From the NCBI RefSeq assembly GCF_002368095.1, contig NZ_AP018227.1, positions 4,427,782-4,491,781 of the forward strand: DNA of 64,000 bases, written 5' to 3'. The stretch's first letter is position 1. Each line of letters starts with the position of its first letter. This stretch comes from Calothrix parasitica NIES-267. GTDB lineage: Bacteria > Cyanobacteriota > Cyanobacteriia > Cyanobacteriales > Nostocaceae. The notes beneath the pieces are model-generated. The model made no database searches. It saw only the letters and a program-made list of their open reading frames with translations, and had not been told where the DNA came from. Shown here piece after piece: positions 18,083 through 28,240 of this stretch. A program made the translations under genes and the position numbers.

Positions 18083-18223
18083 TGATTGTAGGGAATAGGA
18101 AATAGGGAATAGGGAATAAGAGTTAGGAGTAATTAAGGTTAAAGCTCAAAGTTTAAAATTATCTTTATCTCCTTCTCTCCCCATCTCCCCATCCCCTTGT
18201 CCCCCATCTCCCCCTTTTTCTTC

Positions 18224-19351
18224 CTAATCCAGCGGTAAACTAATAATAAAAGTAGTTCCCACACCTTCTTTACTAACAAAAGTAATTTCTCCCCGATGCA
18301 ATTCGACATATTGTTTGACTATTGAAAGTCCTAATCCATGTCCGGGGATTTGACCGACATTACTAGCTCTTTGAAAAGAATTAAACAAATTGTCTTGCTC
18401 TATTTCCGGAATTCCAATACCTTCATCTTGAATGCGGAAAATAGCTTCTCCTTGCAAGCAAAATAAATCAAAGCTGATTTTGCCACCTTGGGGTGAATAT
18501 TTAACTGCATTTGATAATAGGTTAGTCAAAATATGTCTGAGTAATTTTTCATCTAAGCAGGGTAGAGTCATATTATTTGCAGCGCTATCTTCTTGTGGTT
18601 TAATAGAGCATCCTTGAATTTTTAATATAATTTGATGTTCTTCTGTTGCTATCAGCTTTAATTCTGCGACCAAGTCCTCACAAAACTTTTCTAAATATAA
18701 AGGTTGGGGGTTAAAGTTAGTTTGATGAACTTCTGCTTTACCAACTAATAAGACATCGCTCAATAATTGATTAAGATTTTTAACGGCATTTTGTATATGA
18801 TATAAATATTCATCTTTTTTATTTTCGCCGATTTCTTGGCTGTGATTTGCTAGTAATTCGGTAGAGTTTAAAATTGTGCTTAATGGATTACGAAACTCAT
18901 GACTCACCATTGAAACAAAGCGAGATTTAAGTTCTCTCATTTCTTTTTCTTTTTGCAATTCATCCCGCATTATAGTTTCCTTTTGATGCTTGCTCAAAGC
19001 TATTTCGATAGTGGTAATTAGTTGAGTTTCTTCAAAAGGTTTAAATATATAACCAAAAGGTTGGGTTGCTTTGGCTTTGATAAGAGTACTTTCGTCAGAA
19101 TGAGCGGTGAGAAAAACGACTGGAACGTTTAATTTATTGATAATAATTTCAGCGGCTTGAACTCCATTCATTTCACCTTTGAGCATTACATCCATTAATA
19201 CTAAATCTGGCTGTAATTCTTCTGCTTGCTCAATTGCTTGTTCTCCATAAGCGATAACTGCGAGAACGTTATAACCAGAACTTTCCAAACAACATTTGAT
19301 ATCGCAAGCAATAATTATTTCGTCTTCAACAACTAAGATTTTTTCTTTCAT
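18224..19351 (-). CDS. Response regulator-histidine kinase hybrid
   Basis: 375 residues. The receiver is N-terminal: VVEDE acidic pocket, phospho-acceptor Asp in LVLMDVML, FLTAHS and a lysine in IFKPFE. It is followed by a HisKA domain (MVSHEFRNPLSTIL, acceptor His) and a HATPase domain with DEGIGIPE and GHGLGLSIV. A receiver-first hybrid usually takes input from another kinase. The 837-residue sensor kinase gene immediately upstream (11 bases, same strand) is the obvious partner. Confidence 0.9.
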   Translation of the reverse strand: MKEKILVVEDEIIIACDIKCCLESSGYNVLAVIAYGEQAIEQAEELQPDLVLMDVMLKGEMNGVQAAEIIINKLNVPVVFLTAHSDESTLIKAKATQPFGYIFKPFEETQLITTIEIALSKHQKETIMRDELQKEKEMRELKSRFVSMVSHEFRNPLSTILNSTELLANHSQEIGENKKDEYLYHIQNAVKNLNQLLSDVLLVGKAEVHQTNFNPQPLYLEKFCEDLVAELKLIATEEHQIILKIQGCSIKPQEDSAANNMTLPCLDEKLLRHILTNLLSNAVKYSPQGGKISFDLFCLQGEAIFRIQDEGIGIPEIEQDNLFNSFQRASNVGQIPGHGLGLSIVKQYVELHRGEITFVSKEGVGTTFIISLPLD

Positions 19352-19362
19352 TGATTTACTCC

Positions 19363-21876
19363 TTAGTTGTTTTCAGTGAATGTAATTCTAAATGAAGTTC
19401 CAAGTTTGGAATTATATACTATCGTTCCTTCTAATTGTTCTACCAAGTTCCAAACCAGTTCTAACCCCAGAGATTGTTTCTTAAGTGAATCAAAATTTTC
19501 TGTTACTCCTACACCATCATCGCTAACGCTTAATGAGTATTTACCTTTTTGCAAAGTTATGAACTCCACGTATATTTCTCCTTTATCGCTATTTTTAAAA
19601 GCATGTTTCATTGAATTAGATATAAGCTCATTAATTATTAATCCACAAGGAATTGCAGTATCAAGTTTCAAATATAATTTTTCTATATTAGTCTTTATAT
19701 CTATATTTTTAATGTTGTAGCAGCGGACTAAATTATTTTTTAATTTACGGATATATTCAGAAAATTCTATTTTGGCTAAATCTTTAGTTTGATATAAATT
19801 TTCGTGAATTAAAGCCATAGCTCGAACCCGATTTTGGCTATCTTGAAAAATGTCCAAAGCTTGTTTATCTTTAATATATCCACACTGCAAGCGCAATAAA
19901 CTAGAAATTATCTGTAAGTTATTTTTTACACGGTGATGAATCTCTTTTAACAATACTTCTTTCTCTTTTAAAGAAGCTTTTAATTTATCTTCTACATGTT
20001 TCCGAGCAGTAATATCAGTACTTGAACCGGCCATAAAAGTTGGTGCACCGTCTTCATCGCGAACAACCGTACCCCGAGTCAGAAACCCTAAATCTTCTCC
20101 ATTTCTATGCACCATTCGATGTTCAATTTCGTATTTAGGAATTAACCCTTCCAGATAAGCATTAATTTCAGCTTTTACTAAACCAAGATCGCCAGAATGA
20201 ACAAATCGCAACCAGTTCACAAATTGATTGGCAATTTCTTCATCTTCGTACCCAAGCATTGCTTTTAAGTTTGAATCAATATAAACTTCGTTGGTTTGAA
20301 TATTCCACTCCCAAACCCCTACTTTCCCCGCACTTATTGCTCGTGCGTATCTTTCCTCACTTACTCTTAAAGCTTGCTCTACTCGCTTACGTCCTAAAAC
20401 ATTTCCTAGTGTCTCTGCTACTATTTTGAGCAAAACAATGCTATTTTCCGTCCATTTAATAACCTTGAAAGATTCAAAGCCTAAGAAACCGATTAAATCA
20501 CCGCTACAGACAATTGGTAAAATAATCAAAGACTTAATATCTTGAGTCTTAAAAACTTGTTCTTCAACTGTTTCTTGTAAAAATAAATCCCGGATATTTT
20601 GTAATTCCAAAGTTTCACCACAGCGAAGCTTTTCTACAAATAAGGTCACATCTTCAACATAAATATTTTGTAAATCATTAATACGAGATGAAATATCGGA
20701 AGCACACCATTCATGGGTATTATTAATCTTCTCTAAATTTTCAGATAATAAAAACACATAACTACGGTCTACACCAGCAAATTTACCAATCGTTTTTAGC
20801 GCTTGATTAATTTCGTTATCTGTTTCATTAGGAGTAATATTGATAAAATCATTAGATATATTAGTAATTAATTTTTCAAAATCGACTCGAAAACGAAGTT
20901 CTTCTTCAATCCGCTGACGTTCGATAATTTCTTGTCGCAAGCGAGAGTTGATATCTTTTAATTCGTAAGTGCGTTGTTCGACTCTAATTTCCAATTCATC
21001 TTTAGCATTTTGTAACTCTATTTCTGCTTGTTTTCGTTCGGTTATATCGCGAATAATAACGATGATATGATTCCCAATCGTAGTTTGCAATCGCGCTTCA
21101 AAACTTTTTTCTCCAGAAGGTACAGATAAAGAATATTCAATTGCAGTTAAGGAATTTGTTTCAAGTACCTCAGAAATAGCTATTTGAAATTGCTCGGAAA
21201 TATCAGGTGGTAAAATTTCTTGTATTTTTTTACCTAAAAATTTTTCCGGTGGTAAATATAAATCAGAAAATTCTTTAGTATGACAGCTAAGAACAGTACC
21301 ATCGCTATTGAGACGAAAGTAGATATCGGGGAAAGCTTGAAATAACTCTTGTAATTCGCTGGTTGTCTGTAAAAGCTGTGCTTCAGTTGCGAGACTGTCA
21401 CATATTTTATGTTGTAACAATTTATTCGTACTTACTAAATTATCGCACTGCTTGATTTTTTCATTTAAGTTTTCTTTCGTTTTCAAAAGCTCTGTCTGTA
21501 AATTTGTAACAACTTCCCCAAGAGTCACTATTTCTACGACTTCTCCTTCTTGATTAATGACTGGCAAAAATTTGACATCATGTTTAGTCATCAAAGATAA
21601 TGCCTTTTGAAAATCATCATCAGTTTGTAAAGTGATAGCTGACTCCATGACTTCCGCAACTTTTATTTGTTCTAAGTTACTACCAGAACTAATTAAGCCA
21701 ACTAAATCAAACAGCTTAAATACACCTAAAAATTGTGAATTATCTACAACTAATAATTCTTGAGCTACTGTATTTCTTTCTTTCTGATTTTCTGTTAAAC
21801 GTACAATTTCTGTTAAAAGAGTTTCAGGAGAAACCGTTAGGCTGAAGTCTTTAATAGCATCCGCGACTAAAAGCAT
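19363..21876 (-). CDS. CBS-PAS-GAF-PAS sensor kinase of the HisKA_2 class
   Basis: 837 residues with no transmembrane helix. A CBS pair occupies roughly 1-135 (VVDNSQFLGVFKLFDLVGLI and KFLPVINQEGEVVEIVTLGEV), then a PAS domain (about 180-290), a coiled coil and a GAF domain (about 330-500). A second PAS with a PAC (about 510-640) precedes a HisKA_2 dimerisation segment with LKEIHHRVKNNLQIISSLLRL (acceptor His in HHR) and a HATPase domain. It is a soluble sensor, probably integrating adenylate (CBS) and small-molecule signals, and shares an operon with the receiver-kinase hybrid. Confidence 0.9.
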   Translation of the reverse strand: MLLVADAIKDFSLTVSPETLLTEIVRLTENQKERNTVAQELLVVDNSQFLGVFKLFDLVGLISSGSNLEQIKVAEVMESAITLQTDDDFQKALSLMTKHDVKFLPVINQEGEVVEIVTLGEVVTNLQTELLKTKENLNEKIKQCDNLVSTNKLLQHKICDSLATEAQLLQTTSELQELFQAFPDIYFRLNSDGTVLSCHTKEFSDLYLPPEKFLGKKIQEILPPDISEQFQIAISEVLETNSLTAIEYSLSVPSGEKSFEARLQTTIGNHIIVIIRDITERKQAEIELQNAKDELEIRVEQRTYELKDINSRLRQEIIERQRIEEELRFRVDFEKLITNISNDFINITPNETDNEINQALKTIGKFAGVDRSYVFLLSENLEKINNTHEWCASDISSRINDLQNIYVEDVTLFVEKLRCGETLELQNIRDLFLQETVEEQVFKTQDIKSLIILPIVCSGDLIGFLGFESFKVIKWTENSIVLLKIVAETLGNVLGRKRVEQALRVSEERYARAISAGKVGVWEWNIQTNEVYIDSNLKAMLGYEDEEIANQFVNWLRFVHSGDLGLVKAEINAYLEGLIPKYEIEHRMVHRNGEDLGFLTRGTVVRDEDGAPTFMAGSSTDITARKHVEDKLKASLKEKEVLLKEIHHRVKNNLQIISSLLRLQCGYIKDKQALDIFQDSQNRVRAMALIHENLYQTKDLAKIEFSEYIRKLKNNLVRCYNIKNIDIKTNIEKLYLKLDTAIPCGLIINELISNSMKHAFKNSDKGEIYVEFITLQKGKYSLSVSDDGVGVTENFDSLKKQSLGLELVWNLVEQLEGTIVYNSKLGTSFRITFTENN

Positions 21877-22546
21877 AGCGATAATTTATTAAAGCTACAT
21901 CAATGTTGTAGCAAATAGTTTTTATTGATGATGTATGTTGTATTTTTTTATAGTATCTGGCGCTTTTAAATGCTAATATACAGGCAAATATTACACACTA
22001 TAATTTTATTTTTGCTTGTATAGCGGTGCTTTAAAGCTGTAAAATTATTAAATTAAAGTTTAAAAACATCCTTTAAAATAAAGTTTTATATTAAAGCAAT
22101 TTAATATTCTATGATTTCTATAGGAAAAATACTGAAACAAATACCTACAGCAAGATATCACCCGATAACCTATACAATCAGATAAGGTAAGTTGCTATAC
22201 AGGTAATTGATAATTTGAAACTTGATACCTTTGTCTATGCAGTACCATTCAAATCACCATGATTAGATGGCGTATAATCCTCTTTTAATGTACATTTAAA
22301 GCGATTTTTATCAAATATAATTAACATTGCTACCCCGATAAATATATGCTCTCTCCAGTTGCTAGCTTAAGTTAAAAATGGAGCGACAGCATCGTGGTTA
22401 CTACTTACTTATGAATGATTTTGCTCAATGTTGAATAATTTATCTAGAGCTTCAAACAAACAGATTATATCTGCCTATTACCTGTTCCCCGTTGCCATAA
22501 AACAGTAAATTAGTATTAAGCAATTAAAAATATACCAGGGAAACCG
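21877..22546. other. Divergent intergenic region
   Basis: 670 bases between the sensor kinase (minus) and glcE (plus). AT-rich; probably contains both promoters. No small gene or defined operator recognised. Confidence 0.4.
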
Positions 22547-23836
22547 ATGTCTAGCGAACAGGACACGCTGAACGTCTACCATTCTAATCTTGCATCTATT
22601 GTTGGAGAAGAAAATCTTATTTATGATTCGGATAGCAAAGAGATAAGAAAAGCCATATCACCGGAAAATTTTCCCGGTTGTATTGTATATCCCCAAACAC
22701 AATCACAACTTGCTGAAGTGATTTCAGAAGCTCATCGCAACAAGTGGCATGTTTTACCTTCCGGTAACGGTAGTAAACTCAAGTGGGGTGGTTTAGCAAA
22801 AGATGTGGATATCGTTGTTAGTACTCAACGTCTTAACAAAATTATCAATCATGCTGTAGGTGATTTGACACTCACAGTGGAAGCAGGGGTGAAATTTACC
22901 GATATTCAGTCAACTTTAGCCAAGCACAATCAACTTCTTGCTCTAAACCCAACAGAACCCGAATTAGCAACTATTGGTGGTATTATAGCTACCGGAGATA
23001 CCGGTTCCTTGCGGCAGCGTTATGGCAGCGTCCGCGACCAGCTACTGGGTGTTACCTTCGTGCGTGCTGACGGTGAAATTGCTCGTGCTGGAGGAAAAGT
23101 TGTCAAAAACGTTGCTGGTTACGACTTAATGAAATTATTTACCGGTTCCTACGGTACTTTAAGTATAATTACAGAAGCAACATTTCGCTTATATCCCATG
23201 CAATCAGCTTCAAAAACCGCTGTATTGATGGGTAGCTTTGAAGCTCTATCTCAAGCTGCTGATACGATTCGTGGTTCGGCTTTAACACCCATTCAAGCCG
23301 ATTTACTTTCTTCCGAGCTAGTATCAAGTATGGAATTGGGTAAAGGATTGGGATTAATAATTCGCTTTGAGAGCATTCCCGAAAGCGTCGAAGAACAATC
23401 AAATCAAGTTTTACAAATAGGGGAAAAATTAGGATTAACTAGCACAGTTTTTTCCAGCAAAGAAGAAGAAAGCTTATGGCACAGATTGCCAGAACAAATA
23501 CATTTATCCGAATCAGAATCAGCAATTACTTGCAAAATAGGAGTATTACCAAATGCAGCCGTAGAAATTTTAAATCAAGCCGATTTTGGTTTGATTAACA
23601 TATCTACCGGCTTGGGAATATTGAGATTTGATTCGGTAGATAAGGTGTTAGAAATGCGGAATTTATGCGAACAGAAAAGTGGTTTTCTAACTATATTATC
23701 AGCACCAATAGACATTAAACAAAAAGTAGATGTTTGGGGTTATAGTGGGAATGCATTGGAATTAATGCGAGGAATTAAAAAACAATTTGATAGTGAAAAT
23801 ATTTTAAGCCCCGGAAGATTTGTGGGAGGGATTTAG
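22547..23836 (+). CDS. glcE: Glycolate dehydrogenase FAD-binding subunit GlcE
   Basis: 429 residues. An FAD-linked PCMH-type oxidoreductase with the VLPSGNGSKLKWGG flavin segment, ATIGGIIATGDTGSLRQRYGSVRDQLLG and GGKVVKNVAGYDLMKLFTGSYGTL. The family partner of GlcD and GlcF, which oxidise photorespiratory glycolate to glyoxylate. glcF follows after 172 bases of simple repeats. No glcD lies in the window. Confidence 0.9.
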   Translation: MSSEQDTLNVYHSNLASIVGEENLIYDSDSKEIRKAISPENFPGCIVYPQTQSQLAEVISEAHRNKWHVLPSGNGSKLKWGGLAKDVDIVVSTQRLNKIINHAVGDLTLTVEAGVKFTDIQSTLAKHNQLLALNPTEPELATIGGIIATGDTGSLRQRYGSVRDQLLGVTFVRADGEIARAGGKVVKNVAGYDLMKLFTGSYGTLSIITEATFRLYPMQSASKTAVLMGSFEALSQAADTIRGSALTPIQADLLSSELVSSMELGKGLGLIIRFESIPESVEEQSNQVLQIGEKLGLTSTVFSSKEEESLWHRLPEQIHLSESESAITCKIGVLPNAAVEILNQADFGLINISTGLGILRFDSVDKVLEMRNLCEQKSGFLTILSAPIDIKQKVDVWGYSGNALELMRGIKKQFDSENILSPGRFVGGI

Positions 23837-24008
23837 GGAAAGTTAGGAGTTAAGAGTTAGGAATTATGAGTAGCAAGTAGCAAGTAAATAATCTCTTACC
23901 TCTTACCTCTTACCTCTTACCTAATTCATCATTTTTAAGCTTTAACCTTTGACCTTTGACCTCTAACCTTTGAACTTTAACCTTTAACCTTTAACCTATT
24001 TAAGTATT

Positions 24009-25364
24009 ATGCAGATTTCAGAAAATAACGAAAAGAAAATTGCTTCTTTAGAAAATATCAAAGGTTTTGATGAAAATCATCCCCCAGAACCAAAGTTAAT
24101 TGATAGCTGCGTCCATTGCGGATTCTGTCTTTCTACTTGCCCAAGTTACAGGGTTATTGGCAAGGAAATGGATTCTCCACGGGGAAGAATTTATTTAATG
24201 GATGCGATTAATGAAGGGGAAATTCCTTTAAATAAGGCTACCGCTCAACATTTTGATTCTTGTTTGGGCTGTTTGGCTTGCGTTACTACTTGTCCTTCTG
24301 GAGTGGAATACGACAAGTTAATTAGCGCTACTCGTCACCAAGTTGCTCGTAATTATCCTCGCAGTTTACCAGATAAATTATTCCGACAATTAATTTTTTC
24401 GCTGTTTCCTTATCCCCAAAGATTGCGTTTTCTATTAGTCCCATTATTGATTTATCAAAAATTAGGATTACCAAAATTAATTCGTTCCACCGGTTTACTT
24501 GAAAAGATATCTCCCCGTTTAGCTGCAATGGAATCTATTCTTCCAGAAGTTACTGCTAAATCTTTTCAGGATAATTATCCTATCGTGATACCAGCCCAAG
24601 GCGAAAAACGCTATCGTGTGGGAGTAATACTAGGATGCGTGCAGCGGTTATTTTTCTCCCCCGTCAACGAAGCGACCGTAAGAGTTTTAACCGCGAATGG
24701 TTGTGAAGTCGTAATTCCCAAATCGCAAGGTTGTTGTGCAGCTCTCCCCGAACACCAGGGACAAGCTACACAAGCGCAAGCTTTAGCCAGACAAATGATT
24801 GATAGCTTTGCAGATATGGACGTAGATTATGTAATCATCAATGCTGCTGGTTGCGGTCATACTTTAAAAGAATACGGTCATATTTTAGCTGATGACCCAG
24901 AATATAAGGAGAAAGCAAAAGAATTTGCTGATAAAGTCAAAGATTCCCAAGAATTTTTAGCAATGGTCGGTTTAACCGCAAAATTGTCGCCTTTGACAGA
25001 AGAACCGCTGACAATGGTTTACCAAGATGCATGTCATTTACTACACGGACAAAAAATCAGCGTCCAACCCCGTCAATTATTAAGGCAAATTCCAAATATT
25101 AAATTACGCGAACCTTTAGATGCTGCTTTATGTTGCGGTAGTGCAGGGGTTTACAACATGCTCCAACCAGAAGTCGCTGAAGAATTAGGAGAGCAAAAAG
25201 CCAGAAATTTAGTTAATACGGGTGCTTCGTTGATTGCTTCCCCGAACCCAGGATGTAGTTTACAAATTAGCAAGCATTTGGAAAAGCAGGGTAAGGAAAT
25301 TAAAGTTATGCATCCGATGGAATTATTGGATTCTTCAATTCGGGGGGTCAAATTAAAACCATAG
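24009..25364 (+). CDS. glcF: Glycolate dehydrogenase iron-sulfur subunit GlcF
   Basis: 451 residues. Two 4Fe-4S motifs, CVHCGFCLSTCP (about 35-46) and CLGCLACVTTCP (about 87-98), are followed by two CCG-type cysteine domains (SQGCCAALPEH, LCCGSAG). It transfers electrons from glycolate oxidation to the membrane quinone pool. Same strand as glcE, so probably an operon. Confidence 0.92.
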   Translation: MQISENNEKKIASLENIKGFDENHPPEPKLIDSCVHCGFCLSTCPSYRVIGKEMDSPRGRIYLMDAINEGEIPLNKATAQHFDSCLGCLACVTTCPSGVEYDKLISATRHQVARNYPRSLPDKLFRQLIFSLFPYPQRLRFLLVPLLIYQKLGLPKLIRSTGLLEKISPRLAAMESILPEVTAKSFQDNYPIVIPAQGEKRYRVGVILGCVQRLFFSPVNEATVRVLTANGCEVVIPKSQGCCAALPEHQGQATQAQALARQMIDSFADMDVDYVIINAAGCGHTLKEYGHILADDPEYKEKAKEFADKVKDSQEFLAMVGLTAKLSPLTEEPLTMVYQDACHLLHGQKISVQPRQLLRQIPNIKLREPLDAALCCGSAGVYNMLQPEVAEELGEQKARNLVNTGASLIASPNPGCSLQISKHLEKQGKEIKVMHPMELLDSSIRGVKLKP

Positions 25365-25373
25365 CTAATGTAG

Positions 25374-25396
25374 AGACGTAGCAGTGCTACGTCTCC
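25374..25396. repeat. Dispersed GAGACG palindrome
   Basis: GAGACGTAGCA / TGCTACGTCTC, 10 bases after the glcF stop. Nearly identical to the copy at 4105. Confidence 0.7.
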
Positions 25397-25438
25397 CTAG
25401 TAGTCCGCATCTCAAAAGAGTGGGGCTACATTTACAAA

Positions 25439-25459
25439 GCCCACTACCTGCGTGGGCTA
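25439..25459 (+). terminator. Hairpin downstream of glcF
   Basis: Stem AGCCCAC / GTGGGCT with a 7-base loop, followed by agttttctt. Weak T tract, but the position fits a terminator. Confidence 0.55.
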
Positions 25460-25500
25460 GTTTTCTTGGGATTTTGCTACTTTAATATATATATCAAAGA

Positions 25501-25519
25501 TACACATCATAAATGTGTA
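25501..25519. promoter_or_regulatory. Putative autoregulatory operator of the RHH gene
   Basis: Perfect inverted repeat TACACAT-cataa-ATGTGTA, 33 bases before the RHH start, with a second short palindrome tacatgta just downstream. This is typical operator geometry for a ribbon-helix-helix antitoxin that represses its own promoter. Confidence 0.55.
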
Positions 25520-25551
25520 CAATATACATGTAAAGTCGAAGCAAATTTATT

Positions 25552-25716
25552 ATGCATCGTAGGCTAAATATTACCTTGCCCGAAGATACAGTTCGACTAA
25601 TTGATACAGTTACTCAAAAAGGCGACCGCAGTAGTTTTATAAATGAAGCCGTACAGTACTATATCAAACAAAAAACATTAAATAAGGAATCATGTAAAAA
25701 TAAATTGCGTAACTAA
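25552..25716 (+). CDS. Orphan ribbon-helix-helix (CopG-type) antitoxin/regulator
   Basis: 54 residues. RRLNITLPEDTVRLIDTV is the RHH beta strand and first helix; GDRSSFINEAVQYYI is the turn and second helix. This is a complete RHH fold with a short polar tail, as in CopG/ParD-like antitoxins. No toxin gene follows: an ISAzo13-like fragment begins within about 20-60 bases. It is probably the surviving half of a toxin-antitoxin operon, or a solitary regulator. Confidence 0.8.
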   Translation: MHRRLNITLPEDTVRLIDTVTQKGDRSSFINEAVQYYIKQKTLNKESCKNKLRN

Positions 25717-25776
25717 GCGTTAGCACCCGAAATAGTCCTATGGTTTTAAAAAAGGACAATATAAGTAGCAGAAATT

Positions 25777-26397
25777 ATGCGAAAACAGGGTGCAGTGGAA
25801 GGAATTCGAGAAAAATATAAACAGATAAGCCCTTATTTAAATGAAAGAACACGAAGGATTTGGGCAGCAACAGAAGCCAGACTGTTGGGGTATGGAGGAA
25901 TAACAGCAGTATCGGAAGCAACAGGAATAAGTCAGAATACAATTAGAGCAGGACAAGCGGAATTAAAGCAACGAGATGAGGATGATATCAAATCCGGAAG
26001 AATACGCTCAAATGGAGGCGGACGCAAAAAATTAACAGACCTCGATAGCACTTTGAAGCAAGACTTAGATGCTTTGGTTGAACCAAGTAGTCGAGGAGAT
26101 CCAGAATCACCCTTACGTTGGAGTTGTAAAAGCGTAGTAAAACTAGCAACTGAGTTGAAACAGATGGGTCACTCGGTATGTAGTAAAACAGTTGCCACTT
26201 TACTCAAAAGCATGGGATACAGTTTGCAAGGAAATCGTAAAACTCAAGAAGGCAAGCATCATCCGGACAGAAACCAACAATTTGTTCATATCAATAGAAC
26301 AGTACGTCAGTTTCAAATGTCAAACCAACCGGTGATTTCAGTAGATACTTTGAAGAAGGAATTAGTCGGAAACTATAAAAATGCTGGTAGTGAATAG
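25777..26397 (+). pseudogene. ISAzo13-like transposase, N-terminal half only
   Basis: 206 codons. The helix-turn-helix region (GGITAVSEATGISQNTIRAG), GGRKKLTDLD and LVEPSSRGDPESPLRWSCKS are typical of ISAzo13-family transposases. The start of the catalytic core is present (VISVDTLKKELVGNYKNAG, first Asp). The stop codon is supplied by the terminal repeat of the IS5-family element inserted at this point, and the rest of the DDE domain is absent on the far side. It is therefore inactive. Confidence 0.8.
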
Positions 26398-27540
26398 ACA
26401 TCTCCGAAAACAACCAAAGCCCTACTATCACTACCTTTAGGATTGCGATCGCCGAATCGCAAAGGTAGTCACTTTGAACACAAGAATAGGTGTTTGAGAT
26501 ATTTAATGTTAATAACTAGCAGGAAAATTGTACTTATCTAATTCAATCTTCTTGCCACATTTGCGCTTATTTTATTGCTATAAAATAACTGTCCCTATTC
26601 TCAATCGAACAAGTCCACAAATAGTCATAATTATCCGTTCATATTTACTTGAGTTCAATCTAAATCTTTCTTGAGCTATTCGGAATACTTTTACCAAACG
26701 AATCAAGTGTTCAACAAAAATTCGTTCCGAGGCTAACTCTTTATTTCTTGCTTTTTGTTCTGGAGTTAATTCTTGTTCTTTAGGTTTTTTATGAGGAGTT
26801 TTAGTCAATTCTTCTCCTTCATAAGCTTTATCTCCGTTAAATTTTTGATTTGTGTCAAACCCTTTTCGAGATTCACGGAACAATTTTACGTCACTTTTAG
26901 GTCCTGGTTTACCTGCTATAACATCAACAATATCTTTACCATTTGGTAAAACTATTAATTGATTTTTTCGAGTATGGTTTTTCTTTTTACCAGAGTAATA
27001 CTTTTTCTGCTCTTTATATTCTCCAGGTCTTTCTATAGGCTGCTCACAGCTATCAACTATTAATTCATATTCCGTTAAAAGTTCTTGGACAATTTCGTAA
27101 TCATTGGAGTTTTTTTTACTTGCTCAAGTAAACTTGGTGGTACCAGTTTACCTAAAATTGGAAACCAGTAATTAAACGTATCATTTGCTGTTGTTTCACT
27201 TACTCCAAACTGAATACCAAGTAATTGAAATGTGGTTAATTGTCGCAAATATACTAAAGTCATTAATATTTGTCCTTCAAAAGATAACTTTGTCTTACGA
27301 CCACCTCCTTTTTTGATAATTCTTGTTTTTCTTAATTCCGCTTCCGAATGAGCCTGCATATGTAGGGCGATCGCCTGCTTTATTAGTTGTTTTAATTGGT
27401 CGTAATTGATACCTATTAATCGTTGCGCTTCTTGGGGATGTTTTTCGATATACCCTAATAATGAATCCATATTCCTAACCTTGGTAAAGGTTGATTGAAT
27501 ATTATTTTACCAGATTTTATTTATATTTCGGAGATGTCTA
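26395..27540 (-). mobile_element. Complete IS5-family insertion sequence
   Basis: Perfect 15-bp inverted repeats TAGACATCTCCGAAA (26395) and TTTCGGAGATGTCTA (27526). The outermost TA may be the target duplication. It contains a transposase in two frames joined by an A8 slippery site, and interrupts an ISAzo13-like gene. Confidence 0.9.
26578..27470 (-). CDS. IS5-family (DDE_Tnp_4) transposase, made by frameshifting
   Basis: The first frame (27075-27470, 131 aa) carries the N-terminal DNA-binding part (GVSETTANDTFNYWFPILGK). The second frame continues to 26578 and contains the catalytic core: IVDSCEQPIERP (first Asp), YYSGKKKNHTRK, GKPGPKSDVKLFRES, NGDKAYEGEE (second Asp) and RIFVEHLIRLVK (Glu). 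The frames overlap at a run of eight A on the coding strand (plus-strand T8 at 27110-27117). A -1 slip there restores one continuous protein, as is usual for this family. The element looks functional. Confidence 0.85.
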
Positions 27541-27705
27541 TTACAACAATAAAATTAAATGTAAGCCAATCAACAATCAAGCAATCCGGATAAAGCTAGA
27601 ATTAAAAGATAATCTGCAAAAACTGAATAATAAATCAATAAAAACTGAATAATTAAAAATAAACCTCCTCCACAAATCAATCATTTCCTAGAAGGAGAAA
27701 ATCTC

Positions 27706-28083
27706 GTGGTTGCAGTAGTAAGTAGCAAAGAACAACTCAAAGAAGCGCTAATCAATCAAGCCGAAGAAATCATCATTGTTGATGCTCAATTAGCTACAGA
27801 TATCGGAAAATTTATCGAAAGACTGAGTTTTGCGACAGAAACCGAATACAAGAATATAGTTACAATTGCTGCTGGTACTTTAGTCATCGGATTTACACTA
27901 TTAGCTAACATAATGGCTTTTGGATTTCTCGTAGGATTCAAAGTCTTAATTATTCCAGAAATTATCATGTTTATTATTTTCTTGATTGCATTAGCAATAA
28001 AGTTGAATAATCTGCTGAAAAACAATTACGAAGTTGTCAAAGAAGATGAAGAAGGGTTGTTTCTAAGATATAAATTGAGTTGA
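27706..28083 (+). CDS. Small two-helix membrane protein of unknown function
   Basis: 125 residues from a GTG start with a strong aaggag site 8 bases upstream. The N-terminal half is soluble (SSKEQLKEALINQAEEIIIVDAQLA), a motif I associate with small proteins in bacterial accessory or conflict-type loci. Two transmembrane helices follow (TIAAGTLVIGFTLLANIMAF and VLIIPEIIMFIIFLIALAI), then a charged tail. It has its own terminator. No function is claimed. It lies next to the IS and two other uncharacterised genes. Confidence 0.75.
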   Translation: MVAVVSSKEQLKEALINQAEEIIIVDAQLATDIGKFIERLSFATETEYKNIVTIAAGTLVIGFTLLANIMAFGFLVGFKVLIIPEIIMFIIFLIALAIKLNNLLKNNYEVVKEDEEGLFLRYKLS

Positions 28084-28117
28084 GATATTAAAACTTCTAA
28101 GTATTTATAGAATTCAT

Positions 28118-28150
28118 AAACCCGGTTTTTTGATAAAACCGGGTTTTTTG
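28118..28150 (+). terminator. Rho-independent terminator
   Basis: Strong stem AAACCCGGTTTT / AAAACCGGGTTT followed by T6, just after the small membrane protein gene. Confidence 0.9.
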
Positions 28151-28240
28151 GAGATATCATTGCTGTAACGCTCCATTAATATTATTCATATTTATAAATT
28201 CTTTTAGTATCTACCAATATATAATAGTAATAGTTTGATT

